DNA of 64,000 nucleotides from Saccopteryx bilineata (GCF_036850765.1 NC_089494.1:59661809-59725808), one strand, 5' to 3'; numbered from the stretch's first letter, positions 33,402 to 44,620 are shown. Notes: generated by a model not told the origin, from the letters alone. Program-made: numbers and translations.

Positions 33402-34953
33402 TCGGATTAAAGTAGAGCACAACACCTCTATGTTGTCAGAAATGATTAAACCCTGTTTTGTGGGATATTTTGTTCTGTAGCAAAAATGAGAGAATCTATG
33501 TGTATCTGAGGACAAATAATATAAACCCAGGCTGGTGATGTAAGGCAGGGCCAGCAGCCCACACTCACAGTCTCGCGTGGACAGGTGAGTCCGTGTGGGC
33601 CACGCTGGCCAGGCTGCCGGCGCACTGTTCTCTCCATGAGGCACTGTAACTCAGTCATCGTGAGCGACACAGCCTGTTCCTCATGCTCCGTCCCCCTTTG
33701 CAGCAGTGACCTTGAGAGGCATTAAAGTCTGAGAGAATACTTAGAGGGTTATGGATTTTTGTTATGATCTTCAATTTTAAGGTCCTTGCAAGCGAGAATT
33801 ATACCTTTCATGTTCTCTAGGGTATGTTTATGGGCATCAGTTACCCAATTAAAGAAATTATGGAAACAAACAAATATATATATATAGTTATTAATTACAA
33901 AACCCTCATATACAGGAGTCATTTTCTTTCTTCAAAGTGCTTCATGAACTTGAGCCATGAATTCGTGCAGCCCAAGGTCAATTTGAGGGATAAGACTGTT
34001 TCTTCAGCTTGCTGGTGGTAAGCGATGGCAAATGAGGCAGAGAGACTAGATTAGAAATGCGCAGTTCCATCGCCTCAGTCTCCACACTCTCTCCTCTCCG
34101 GCCTGGGGCCAAACTCATAACTCTGAGCAGTATGGGGTGGGGGGCGGATTGGAGACTGACTCAGGGAAAGGCTGGGCATCTTCTGCCTCACTGGAGACCA
34201 CTTCCTTTCCACCCAGTCTGTTTTTCTTCTTCACATTCTTCAGAGCCGTTGTTCCAGTCCAATAGGAAAACAGTCCTAGAAAGCACTGGGGGTCACTGGG
34301 CACAGTGGGGGCTGAAGACATTTTTTTCTCCATTCTCACTGACACAAATGACTCTTCCGGGAGATCATACCTAACGTCACATGATTCCACCACATCATAT
34401 TGTGGACTCAGATATGCCGTCCTTTGCTACATCTGACACATGCAGCAAGAACACGTGGAAACTAAAATAAATGCTTCTAATTAACAAATGAAAATACATC
34501 TGAGACAAGTGAGGGCTGTCAGCTGTTTAAGAAGCCTCTTTGGTTGCTAGGGCCGCCTATGACAGATCAGACCCTTCAAACACATTATAACTGCAAAAGG
34601 ATTAGCATTCTCAGACACTTATCATCCACAGAATGGCTTTCTGGTTCACTCTGCAGAAGATCCCCCCCTACTTTTAATAAATGAGTTTAAGCCAGAATAA
34701 AATTTTGATACTTAAAAAAAAATCAGTCAGTACAATAGATAGCACCAGTTAAAGGAATGAAACACTTTTGCATGGAAACAATGATTCATGAACTGCTCTT
34801 TGCTACAGGAGATGAAACCATTTGGGCTTTCCTCAGAGATGCTGATATTCCTGGCAACGTTAAAAAAAACTTTATTATGTAGAGAAAATTCAAGCCTTCA
34901 ATTTTTCTTCTTGAGAGAGTTCAGTGGTTGCTTGGGTATATGTGTGTCTCTTG

Positions 34954-34988
<35 letters not shown>

Positions 34989-36639
34989 CTCACACGCAAG
35001 TGTGTTTTATAAAATTAGATTCTAGCTAAGGGAAAGTGCATTTATGCAAAAGCAATTCATCAACTACTTCTGTGCTCAGAATTCACCGAGGTAATTTAGA
35101 TACTTTAATGGCAAGGTAGTTTAGGTAGGTAGGAGGTGATGTCCCCTCCCCCATTCAAGAGCTATGGTAATAGAAAATGTGTGCTCTAAATGAATCTTTT
35201 CAGGAAAGTAATTCTCGTTTTAATTATTTATCCACTACCAAATATAAAATATAATTACATAGCCAATGTCCATGGGAGCAAAATCTACAGTGCAGTACAG
35301 AGTAGAGCTTTCTTCTTTTAGAAAATTTTCACTTGAAAAAAAAAAAGATATAAAAAAAATAAGATTAGCTAAATGCAGGTTTTACTGCTAATCTGATTTT
35401 CATAATGTTAATGTTTAGCAAGAGCCCACCAACTCACTTAAACACAATGGCTGCAGAATTTGCAGTGTTTTAACCATGGCCTTGACCTTTATGATGTCAG
35501 ACATATATTACTTCTCTGCTCTAATTTACTATTGACATCATGGATTAAATTTGTTGTTTCAGCTAATGTAACTGAGCAAGCAAGGTAGATTGTGAAACCG
35601 AAGCCAGCTACTGAAATACGAGGGTTGTCAAATATAAATTTACAAAGGATATTCAGACTGGGTGTGGAAGACAAAAATAAATGGACAAAGAAGCTGTTTT
35701 TGACAGACTGCAAAGGGCTAGAGACTTCAACTTGAACACTGTAAATCCAAATGTCACAAAACACTGCTGCAGACTGAGAGACACGTCTATTCCTCAGGAA
35801 TATAAATGGTGATGGGAAACCAAACTTTCAAGATGCTGTGCATTTCTGAAAGGTATTTATCCCTGCTGCCCAATAACAAACTGACTGGTCTCTTCGTCCT
35901 CTCCTCCCCCCTCAGCTTGAAAACCGTTGCAAGTCCCCACCCCAGAGCCATAATAACCATAACTTCAGCATTCTGAGACAACATTTGTACAAGGAGCCAA
36001 GGCACGTCAGGAAATATGTTAAAATGGATTTTTTTTTAAAGAAAAATCAATTACCTTGGTGACTATATTCCCCAAATGTGAGTTTTTATATCTCATACAA
36101 ATAATGTTTTTAATACCAAAGTGTAAGTCCCTTAAGAGGGGATATTGTAACGACTGAAGTGTGTAAGTTGCTCCCATCACTCAGCATCTAACACCTCGGA
36201 AAGTAATTGCGCCACCCTCGTGGCTCATCTCTTAGAATAACATTCCGGCCGGTGGGGTTGGATCAGTATGATCATAGGCAGGCTTTCTTCGTGGGCTTCC
36301 TAATGTTTCATTTTCCCAGATACTTTGCAAGCTAAAAGAAATCCAGAAAAACTGAAATCAGAATGCAAAGAATGTGGGATATTTGGCTGGATTGACAGGA
36401 GGATAACACAAGAAGAACAAGGAACCTAGAAGGTGAAAATGCTTTTCCATGTTTTTAGCAAATAACACCCATTTGTATTTCTCAATTTAGTCTAGGGTTA
36501 GACTTGATCTCCTGAACAGTATTCAGTGGTCATGCATTTGGGGAACTTTTATGGAAATGAAGAACCTGGGGATCCTCTTATCTCTATAAACTAAATAACC
36601 TGCTATCAAGCTTTTCCAATAGAAGGTGCAAGAACTCCA
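33402..36639. other. Repeat-poor non-coding block
   Basis: More than 3 kb without a bat SINE or L1. A GT microsatellite lies at 34958-34985. The part at about 35380-36010 has the balanced, word-rich look of conserved noncoding DNA (see findings). A good 5' splice-site word, CAGGTGAGT, occurs at 33580-33588, but no supporting frame or exon could be built around it. Confidence 0.4.
34958..34985 (+). repeat. (GT)n microsatellite
   Basis: About fourteen GT units, followed by imperfect TATGCTCACACGCAAGTGTG. Confidence 0.95.
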
Positions 36640-36761
36640 TCTGAGTCTATGAGTCAGATAGACAATAAATACTTATGGAGTAACACATAGTACTCATGCT
36701 GTACTGGGCCTTGAAATTACATAGTAATCATTACAAATAGACTTTGCCCTCAAGTTTTTAG

Positions 36762-36762
<1 letters not shown>
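36640..36762 (-). mobile_element. L2 3'-end fragment
   Basis: GACAATAAATACTTATGGAGTAACACATAGTACTCATGCTGTACTGGGCCTTGAAATTACATAG and GACTTTGCCCTCAAG resemble the antisense L2 terminus. Confidence 0.55.

Positions 36763-36799
<37 letters not shown>
36763..36799 (+). repeat. (GT)18 microsatellite
   Basis: A pure GT run of about 37 bp at the edge of the L2 fragment. Confidence 0.97.
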
Positions 36800-36802
<3 letters not shown>

Positions 36803-37484
36803 AAGAGAAAATATGTATTCTAAGAGCAACTCAAATGTGGGGAAATGAGGACATGAATACATTCTTTGCACCTTGACCTGTATAGTGCCTTTGAATAAGC
36901 TGTCAAAAGACTCAAATGGGACTAGACAGTTTTTTCAGGTAATCATAAAAAGAAATGACACAGAAAGCACTCATTTACAACTGCCTTGGTTAGCCATGGA
37001 GATGCCCAGATTAAGAAGGGGTGACCTTCAGAGAGACCCATCACCGTCTTGGGCATGAGAAGCCTGGAAGGAAGATGTTCTGGGAGCTGACTCTGGATGT
37101 AACCTTCCAAGGTTTACAACCTGCAGAGGAGGCCTGTAACTTGCCTAGACTTCTTGACACCTCTTCAAGTTAATTTGCAGCTGATTGATTGCAGGTTGAT
37201 CGGACACCCTCCAGAGCTCCCTCTCTTGGTGTAATTTAAAAGTCCATAGTCTCAGGTCTTTTTGATTTTTTGCACTTTTATGGGTAGGTAACTTGATTAT
37301 AAAATCAAATGGCTTAATTCCTCCTGAAGAAAGTACTCTATTTCTGTATTTAGAAAAGCACCTCCTTTGTTAAGGAAAATCCTCCACTCTTACTTCACCT
37401 GACTCTAGTACTTACTTAAGACCCCACCTCGTATTTTCATGAGCTGTTTCCATGGCCTGTAGGCACTGTGTGTTCATTTATCTT
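36800..37484. other. Non-coding stretch, nothing recognised
   Basis: No exon or clear repeat identified. Confidence 0.4.
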
Positions 37485-37925
37485 TTTCTCGCTCTAGGCC
37501 AGCGGGTTAGTTCAGATGTGTTGAGTTGCATTTAAACAAAAATCCAAAGACAATGGCTTTACCAGTATTTTCTCACATGCCATAAAGTTCATGAGTAATG
37601 TGCACAGTGGTGCAGGCAGCCTCTAAACCATAAAGGACCAGGCTCCTTCCAGGTTTCTGCTCTGCTATCTTAACCCATGGCTTTCATCCTCATGGCTTCA
37701 CATAAGATAGAGAAAATGACAGAGATGTAGGAAGAAGTGGGGTCTTCATCGGGAAACAAAAACTGTCCCAATAATCCTCTGCAAAATTTTACTTGGTCAA
37801 ACTAGATTACTCTTAACTGCAAAGGAGACTAGATAACAGAGCGGTTGTCTGGGCACAATGCCACTATGAACAAAATAAGGGCTCTATGGGCAAGGAGGGA
37901 AAAAAATAATGTAGATCAGGTAGAC
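37485..37925. repeat. Old mammalian interspersed repeat, family unresolved
   Basis: GGTTAGTTCAGATGTGTTGAGTTGCATTTAAACAAAAATCC, AGGCTCCTTCCAGGTTTCTGCTCTGCTATCTT and CTAACTGCAAAGGAGACT-like and GGGCACAATGCCACTATGAACAAAATAAGGG words are familiar from a widespread eutherian repeat, but I cannot name the family from sequence alone. Confidence 0.4.
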
Positions 37926-38339
37926 ACAAGGTGTGCTACTGCACCCATATACCCTATGACTCTACAATATGTGTTTGTTGACATAAGTTATAGACTACAG
38001 GAAGACTGGAAGACTGCTTTCGAGTTTTCTCTCTCTCACACACACACAATGAAAAACTCTCTACAATAATATTTTTTTCTGAAGACCGGGAAGATGATAA
38101 ATTTTCCAGATGGTCCTGTATAAACAGTAATAAAAGTTCCATGGACATTTTTTTTATTTGCAAAGTGACAAGAACTCTGGACCTTGAAATGGAAAACCTG
38201 GGTTCTGGAACTGATTTTGCTACCAGCTATGTTGTATTTTCTCTGTCTGGGCTCCAGCCTTTTAACTGGCCTCACTCCTGCACTCTTGGAACCTCTGCGA
38301 GTCCATTCTCATCCCAGCAAAAGCATCTCTCTCCGCCGC
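37926..38339. other. Non-coding stretch, nothing recognised
   Basis: Contains a short CTCTCTCACACACACAC patch. No exon recognised. Confidence 0.4.
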
Positions 38340-38825
38340 TTAAAAACCTTCAGTGGCTTGGGTTGAGATCCGAAGTCCGCAGGAGCTGGTCCTTGTCTAT
38401 GGCTCCTGCTTCATGTTCCACCACTCCCTTCGCTCCCTTCGCCCTGCTGCACTGGCCTCCTTTGTTCCCTTGTCCACGTCAAGCACACTGCTGACCTTTG
38501 CACTTGTTCTTCTCTCCTCCTGGAGGGCTCTGGCCCGAGGTCTTCTGAGACTGCCTCCTTCTGATTGTTCAAGCATCAGTTTAAATGTCACTGACATCTA
38601 AAGTATGATTTTCCATGCAAACTCTCTTTATCACAGAATCCTGCCTGTTCCCTTTAGAGCACATACCATAATCTTTAATTATCTTGATAATTCATTTTTT
38701 TGTCTATCATCTGCCTCCCATTGAGAATATAAATTTCTTGAGAACAGGAATCTTCTCTCTCTTATTCACCATGAGTAATTCTGGCACAGTTTCCATCAAA
38801 TACACATATAACAAATATTTGTTGA
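38340..38825 (+). mobile_element. L2 LINE 3' end, long relic
   Basis: AAAAACCTTCAGTGGCTTGG, ATTCCACCACTCCCTTCGCTCCC-like, CTGCACTGGCCTCCTTTGTTCC, GACCTTTGCACTTGTTCTTC, CTGGAGGGCTCTGGCCCGAGG, AAATGTCACTGACATC, and CCATTGAGAATATAAATTTCTTGAGAACAGG ... AACAAATATTTGTTGACT track the L2 3' region over almost 500 bp. The open frames here are remnants or chance. Confidence 0.88.
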
Positions 38826-38884
38826 CTACACTAACAAAGAATGAGGATCGAGTCCCTTTCAACTCTAAATTCCTGTCTACGATT

Positions 38885-38985
38885 TCCATCTCACAGGGCT
38901 GCTGTAAGGATGAGATGAGAAAATGTGTATGCTTATAGTTTTTAAACTGCTAAGCAATGCACAAACATTACGCCTATTTCAAAAC
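38885..38985 (+). mobile_element. MIR fragment (3' half)
   Basis: TCTCACAGGGCTGCTGTAAGGATGAGATGAG ... AAACTGCTAAGCAATGC resembles the second half of MIR (tcatagggttgttgtgaggattaaatgag). Confidence 0.6.
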
Positions 38986-39479
38986 TAGTGTGATTTAGGG
39001 AACTTTCTAAACTGCTAAAACTTGGATCTTTGCATATTGTTTATAAATCAAACCCTGAAATGATAGAAATTAGATCCAGAGCAAATGAACCATCTTGAAA
39101 TAAAATGTTTTCTAAAGAGGTGACATTCTGGAAACCAATACCATCTGAGTAATTGTTCCCTCATCAGCTTTGTAGAAAGTAATACTCTTCTTTTACCCTA
39201 TAATATTTGAGGGAGTTCTATTTGCAAGTCATTTTTAAAGGTCAGCAATTTATTTTGTATTAGTGATTCTGTGAACTGCAGACCCCACTCAGTGAGACCA
39301 TATATCTCTGTAACATCCACCAGGTATGAAATTGCATTGATGTAAATTCAAGATTACAGAAAATGCTCATTGGCCCTATTGTGTTTTCTGATGCAACACT
39401 GAACATGAAATGGAGCACAAGAATCAGCATTAATGTCTTTCATTATGTGCCAGAATTGGCTGGAGCCAGTCATATTTGT
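38986..39479. other. Non-coding stretch, nothing recognised
   Basis: No exon or clear repeat identified. Confidence 0.4.
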
Positions 39480-39786
39480 TTTGTTTTTTTGAGAGGAAAA
39501 AAATTATCTTTATTTTTCTGAATCAAGACATTTATTTATTTAATTAATTGTTTACATAGATTCTAAGGTCGCCCCAAATGCATCTTCCCCCTCCCCCATA
39601 TTCCCCTCAACATCTCCCTTTCCCCCCTCCCTATAGCGCCCACATCAACAGGTTCCACACCGGCATCTATGGACACTGACTTCCGGAGATGATAGGAGCT
39701 GTGTTCACCACTGTTTCCTTTTCCCCCCCACCATTCTTCTTTAAAGGAAACCTTATGGAGTCTCCTGGTAATAAACTTACCTCCAC
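39480..39786 (-). mobile_element. L1 3'UTR segment, antisense (left part of a rearranged L1)
   Basis: After a T-rich start come ATTGTTTACATAGATTCTAAGGTCGCCCC, a C-rich tract and ATGGACACTGACTTCCGGAGATG, then CACCATTCTTCTTTAAAGG ... GGTAATAAACTTACCTCC. The last ~56 bp recur at 40313-40376, adjoining the ORF2 part. The 3'UTR differs from that of the L1 at 24201, so it is another subfamily. Confidence 0.65.
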
Positions 39787-39877
39787 CCCCATTTCTTGTG
39801 CTACCACTAAGCTGATTCTGTAATGTGTGCCTAGCACATGGTAGGCAGCAACAATGTTTATTGAATTAATAATATAC
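39787..39877 (+). repeat. Possible L2/MIR 3'-end fragment inside the L1
   Basis: TAATGTGTGCCTAGCACATGGTAGGCAGCAACAATGTTTATTGAATTAAT resembles the terminal word of L2 or MIR. It interrupts the antisense L1 3'UTR. Confidence 0.45.
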
Positions 39878-40215
39878 GGTTGGCTCAGTGGTAGAGCGTC
39901 GGCCTGGCATGCAGAGGTCCCGGGTTCGATTCCTGGCCAGGGCATACAGGAGAGGCGCCCATCTGCCTCTCCACCCCTCCCCCTCTCCTTCCTCTCTGTC
40001 TCTCTCTTCCCCTCCCGCAGCGAGGCTCCATGGATCCTTGGCCTCTGCCCCAGGAGCTAGAGTGGCTCTAGTTGCGGCAGAGGGACGCCCCGGAGGGGCA
40101 GAGCATCGCCCCCTGGTGGGCGTGCCGGGTGGATCCCGGTCGGGCGCATGTGGGAGTCTGTCTGACTGTGTCTCCCCGTTTCCAGCTTCAGAAAAATACA
40201 AATAATAATAATAAT
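39878..40215 (+). mobile_element. Type A bat SINE, head-clipped
   Basis: It begins at GGTTGGCTCAGTGGTAGAGCGTCGG, missing the first ten or so bases of the family, then box B GGTTCGATTCC, CT-rich block, one CTCTGCC unit, CTTCAGAAAAATAC and an (AAT)n tail. Flanks AATTAATAATATAC (39864-39877) and AATAATAATATAC (40216-40228) are the probable target duplication. A small internal deletion removes part of the AGCAAAGATGGCCC region. Confidence 0.92.
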
Positions 40216-40227
40216 AATAATAATATA
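40199..40227 (+). repeat. (AAT)n microsatellite as SINE tail
   Basis: Nine to ten AAT units replace the usual poly(A) tail. Confidence 0.95.
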
Positions 40228-40299
40228 CCTCTGGTCTGATATAGAAGTCTAGAGTTTGCTAGTAAAGAACCATATAGCACTCTGTGGTTCATTGTTTTC

Positions 40300-40815
40300 T
40301 TCCCCCCCCCCCCCCACCATTCTTCTTTAAAGGAAACCTTATACTTATTGAGTCTTCTGGTAATAAACTTACCTCCATTCTTCTTTAAAGGAAACCCTCT
40401 GTTCCCTTTGATCCCTCCTCTGTCTCAATTCCGTTCCTCAGTTCTCATTGTTCATTGGATTCTTCAAATGAGTGAGGTCATATGATATTTTTCTTTCTCT
40501 GCCTGGCTTATTTCACTTAACATAATCGTTTCCGGGTCTATCCATGTTGTTGAAAAGGTAATATTTCCTTCTTTTTCATGGCCCCATAGTATTCCATTGT
40601 ATATATGTACCACAGCTTTTTAATCCACTCGTCCACTGACAGACAGCTGGGCTGTTTCCAGATGTTCGCTATTGTGAACAATGCTGCCATAAGCATGGGG
40701 GTGCATTTCTTTTTTTCAGTCGGTGATATGGTGTTCTTGGAATATATTCCTAAAAGTGGGATGGCTGGGTAAAAAGGCAGATCCATTTTTAATTTTTTGA
40801 AAAAGAACCAGTTGG
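40300..40815 (-). mobile_element. L1 fragment, antisense, ORF2 C-terminus and 3'UTR start
   Basis: Minus strand encodes PAIPLLGIYSKNTISPTEKKKCTPMLMAALFTIANIWKQP...WIKKLWYIYTMEYYGAMKKKE, in which the ORF2 C-terminal motif is clear. Left of it lies 3'UTR with two tandem copies of the CCATTCTTCTTTAAAGGAAACC unit. It belongs with 39480-39786, from which it is separated by about 500 bp. Confidence 0.88.
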
Positions 40816-40830
40816 AAATGTTTTGTTTTT

Positions 40831-40996
40831 TTAATAGTATTTTTAAATTTTTTATTGATTTTAGAGAGAAAAGAAAGTAGAGAGACAGACAGACTGGAAC
40901 ATCAATCTGTTTCTGTATGTGCCCTGAGTGGGGATCTAACCAGCAACCTTTGCATATCAGGATGATGCTCTAACCAACTGAGCTATCTGGCCAAGG
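40831..40996 (-). mobile_element. Type D bat tRNA-derived SINE
   Basis: Minus strand: GCCTTGGCCAGATAGCTCAGTTGGTTAGAGC, box B region GTTAGATCCCC, GGGCACATACAGAAACAGATTGATGTTCC, GA-rich part and T/A-rich tail. Flanks AATGTTTTGTTTTT and AATACTTGTTTTTA are a worn duplication. It has landed in the antisense L1. Confidence 0.8.
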
Positions 40997-41109
40997 CAAT
41001 ACTTGTTTTTAATGACAGAATAAACATATATTTCCAAATGGTGATTTGAAATAGTCACCTCATTTTACGTGGACATTCGTGTTACCTTAGTTTAGAGTTT
41101 CAGTAGGAA

Positions 41110-41480
41110 TCCCAGGCCGTACATCACTCTGCTGTGTTCAAATATTCAGTTAGTCAGTGGCTTCCACTGCCCCCTACGGTTAAGTCTGTTCTTCTGGCAT
41201 TCGAGACCCTATAACATGGTGCAGCTGTATTCCTAAGCATATCATCTCCCTGTCCCTATATAAGTAACCTATGTTCCAGTCAAACTGAATTTTATGGCAT
41301 TTTCAAAAATTGACTAGTACATTCTTACCTGCCTACCTTTGCCATGTTGTCCTCAACTTTTGAGGTTCCTCTTCCACAATCCCTACCAGCCCTACCTGTA
41401 GAAAAATTTGACCTCCTTCTTAAATCCTAGACTCCCCCACATGGAAGCCATCTCTCCATGTTCTTTGTATCTAATTACAG
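41110..41480 (+). mobile_element. L2 LINE relic, 5' part
   Basis: TCAGTGGCTTCCACTGCCCCCTACGGTTAAGTC, CTGGCATTCGAGACCCTATAACATGGTGCAGC and TACCTGCCTACCTTTGCCATG follow L2. It is probably one element with 41900-42112, split by the MIR. Confidence 0.65.
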
Positions 41481-41484
41481 TAAG

Positions 41485-41680
41485 TACCATTTACATTTAG
41501 TGAGATCATGCACAAGACACTGTTCTAAATGCTTTACATGCTTTACATGGCTTTTCTTATGGAACCCTCAACTAACTCCATGAGATGAGTGCTACTATCA
41601 TCCCATTTTCCCAATGAAGACACTGAAGCCTACGAGAGTTTTAAAATCAGCACTGAAGTTAGTGCATGCCACAGAAGAGA
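41485..41680 (-). mobile_element. MIR SINE relic
   Basis: CATTTACATTTAGTGAGATCATGCACAAGACACTGTTCTAAATGCTTTACATG, CTAACTCCATGAGATGAGTGCTACTATCATCCCATTTTCCCAATGAAGACACTGAAGC is MIR antisense. Confidence 0.85.
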
Positions 41681-41899
41681 CTCAAGACTAGATAGATTAT
41701 CTATAGAGCCAGTGGTGTGCTGGAGCCAGCTCGTACATATCAGCTGGAGAGAGCCCATTGTTAGTATCTATTTATGATTCTGCACTCAGGGATATCATGT
41801 TGGTAGCTTAAAATAAGGTATACTGAGAGTATAAACACCATGGAAATTATCATGACTTAGGAACCAGTACAGCCTTCCTTTTGTTCCAGATCACCAGTT
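41681..41899. other. Non-coding stretch, nothing recognised
   Basis: No exon identified. Confidence 0.4.
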
Positions 41900-42112
41900 G
41901 TTAAACATTTAGCAGAATGCCACTGTCTAGAGTCTACCCTCTCAACCATTACATTACATTGCCTTCCTTATTGGTATGTTTAAGTGCCCACTAGATTGTG
42001 AGTTCCTTGAGGTAAGGGACTACTCTATCATGCTCATTTATGTCTCATGCTCCCTTGCACGTTGCCTTCCTTGTCCATGGTAAGTATGTGATAAACAGTT
42101 ATTGCAATGATT
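41900..42112 (+). mobile_element. L2 3' end
   Basis: GCCCACTAGATTGTGAGTTCCTTGAGGTAAGGGAC ... CATGGTAAGTATGTGATAAACAGTTATTG is a recognisable L2 terminus. Confidence 0.75.
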
Positions 42113-43249
42113 TAGAATTCATCCCCAAGGTAGATAATACTAATATTCTATTGTGAAATAGAAAAACTAATAACTGCTCTTCTTAAGTCAAAATACTTCT
42201 AACTCTTTTAAGCATTGTGTTCTTGGAGATGACGTTGTCAGCATGATAAAGTGTGTGAACAGAGGCCTAGATGCTGAGCTCAGAGGGATCCTAGAGATCA
42301 TGAAGTGCAAGTCTCATGATTGGTTGAAACTGAGCTCTAAGATCTAGTGGTTGTTCCTCTTGGGAGTAGAATTCACTGATTGTCATAGAAGGGCAGGGTG
42401 GGGTAATGACCTTTTCAAAGTAGAATCCTCCCTAATATCTGTCCCCACCATTAACACACTACTTTCTCTCCAGTGGGGACCCTGACACACTGAGTCTTGG
42501 TTACTAATAGTGGTGTTGGAAAGAGATACTTAAGCAGTGACTTTTCCTAGAGATTAGGAACAGGCCAACATGGCCTCCAGGATGAGAACATTTATATAAC
42601 TCTAGAGGCAGTGTCAGTGTACTGCCCAATTCCCCCAGGTTCTGAACCTAAGTTCTCCCCAACCGAGCTCACCCTCACCTTGTGTTTCCTCACCGCTGTC
42701 TTTGCTCCCTCCTTTCTGTCCACAGGACTAGTGTTCCTATCCCATCTCCATGTGTGAATTCATGCCAGTCCTACTGGACCTAGCTCTCTCTCTGCCGCAA
42801 CAAAGAAGAAATCACTGTTAAAGCAAAAGACCTTTGGGTTTGGAAAGCTTATACCACCCTCATCTAGAATCGTACCATGCATCCTATTTAGGAACACATT
42901 GATTCTTCTTGATAGGACCACAAAGGCCTTACCTGCTCTATGCTTCTCAGCTTGACCACACTGAGGATCAACAAGAACCAGGTCGCATTCACATACGGAG
43001 ACAAGAAGGAGACCCAGCACCAGTTGGTAGGCCAAATCTTGTTAGAACTCAGAGTGAGAGATTCAGCCTCTTCACTCAAATTCCATTGTTTGTGGCTGGT
43101 TCTCTGAAGGACCCTCTCCTTTGCTATTTGGTTTCTCCTCAGGGTTTTGTAAGGATCACAGCCCAGGGTTGACTGCTGATGGAATAGGACCCTTTCTTTA
43201 CTTCCTGCTACTACCTTCACAACAGTATGGGCACCAAGCAGGCAGAACA
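42113..43249. other. Non-coding stretch, nothing recognised
   Basis: Overlapping frames around 42760-43250 on both strands (up to 120 codons) lack recognisable domains, and the two strands compete. I do not support them as genes. Confidence 0.4.
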
Positions 43250-43254
43250 CTAAC

Positions 43255-43300
43255 TGTATTGGTCAGGGCCCTCCGGAGAAACAGAACCAATAAGAGACAG

Positions 43301-43349
<49 letters not shown>

Positions 43350-43829
43350 ATTTATTGTAAGGAATTAACTCACATAATTATGAAGGCTGAGAAGTCTCAC
43401 AATCTGCCTTCTGTAAAGTGGCAACTCAGGAAAGCCAATGGTATAGTTCTGGTTTGAGTCCAAAGGCCTGAGACCCAGAAGTACTGATAGTGTAAGTTCT
43501 AGTGTGGCCCTGAAGGCTTGAGAACCGGAGGGTCAATGGCACAAATTCAAATCTGAAGGCAGAAGGCTGACGGCCCAGTTCAACAATCAGGAAGAGAAGG
43601 TGATTTCTCTCCCTTCTTCCCCCTTTTTCCTCTATTTAGTCCTTCTGTAGATTGAATGAGGCCCGTCCCGATTAAGGAGGGCAATCTGCTTTACTCAGTT
43701 TACCAATTCAAACACTAATATCTTCTGGAAACACCCTCACAGACACATTCAGAAATAATGTTTAACCAGAATCTGGGCATCCTGTGGCCTTATCAAATTG
43801 ACACATAAAATATAAAATTAACCACCACA
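43255..43829 (-). mobile_element. Solitary MLT2-like LTR (ERVL) with intact 5-bp duplication
   Basis: It begins TGTATTGGTCAGGGCCCTCCGGAGAAACAGAACCAATA and ends TTGACACATAAAATATAAAATTAACCACCACA, so the canonical TG...CA ends are present. CTAAC lies directly outside both ends (43250-43254 and 43830-43834), the 5-bp duplication typical of ERVL integration. No internal gag-pol sequence remains, so two LTRs recombined. A (CA)n array has expanded inside. Confidence 0.88.
43302..43346 (+). repeat. (CA)n microsatellite within the LTR
   Basis: About 22 CA units at the place where related LTR copies carry a short TA/CA-rich stretch. Confidence 0.97.
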
Positions 43830-43834
43830 CTAAC

Positions 43835-44204
43835 CAATAAGCAGGAGGGATGCAGGGTGAACACTGGCCTTTCCCTGACCTCAGCAGACCTCTGTAATGA
43901 ACCCTGAAGCATCACACCTGACCCAAGACCTGCCCCCTAAGAGTCCCTGCTGCCATGCCTGTCCCACCCCGTTTACTCAGTCTGCTGGACCGCAACCTTG
44001 CCCAGATCATATCTGAGTTCACCATGCCTCTGGCACTGGGCAGATGAAACAGCTGACTTCTCCCAGGAAGGGGCCGGCCTTTGGCCTCCCACGGCCCCCT
44101 CAGTGCCTACCCTATCCCACATGCTTCATTCAAGTTGTTCTTCTTTTGCTACTGGGGACTCCCAGCATGCTACATGGTGAAGACAATTTTTTTGTCTTTT
44201 CTTT
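43835..44204. other. Non-coding stretch, nothing recognised
   Basis: No exon or clear repeat identified. Confidence 0.4.
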
Positions 44205-44325
44205 TTGATCAACCTTAAGCTCTTTGAGGACAAAGCCTGCATTATTCATCTGTTCTTGTCCTGTTGCACACAGCACAGTACCAGCCCCAAAATAAGGATT
44301 ATCTAAGAATGAAAGAAATGGAAAC
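44205..44325 (+). mobile_element. L2 3' end fragment
   Basis: CTTAAGCTCTTTGAGGACAAAGCCTGCATTATTCATC, CACAGCACAGTACCAGCCCCAAAATAAGGATTATCTAAGAATGAA follows the L2 terminus. Confidence 0.7.
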
Positions 44326-44444
44326 ATATCAGAAGATAGTCCGTGTTCTGACAAAGATATCGAGTGGGTGACATACTCTCTAGGACATCTAAAAGAAGTA
44401 AGGACTTACTGGGATTTGACTGAGCAAAATGATCCAGAGGGTTG

Positions 44445-44620
44445 GCACTTTAATAAAAGCTCATAATATTCACTATAGGCCAGGCATGATTCTAAACATT
44501 TTTTAAATGATTCATTTACTCTAGAGGAGATAGAGAGGTTAAGTAACTTGTCTGAAGTCAACTACCTGAGTTATACAGCTAAACAGCCTGGCAGCAGAGG
44601 CCTGTGCTTAACCAGGATGT
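44445..44620 (-). mobile_element. MIR SINE relic
   Basis: CATAATATTCACTATAGGCCAGGCATGATTCTAAACATTTT, GGTTAAGTAACTTGTCTGAAGTCAACTACCTGAGTTATACAGCTAAACAGCCTGGCAGCAGAGGCCTGTGC is MIR antisense. Confidence 0.8.

Noticed and set aside
33540..33680. Possible exon ending at CAGGTGAGT (33580-33588)
   Set aside because: A good 5' splice-site word alone; no recognised protein, no matching acceptor and no conserved frame visible.
42760..43250. Overlapping frames of 87-120 codons on both strands
   Set aside because: Competing strands with no recognisable similarity; length is within chance for 64 kb.
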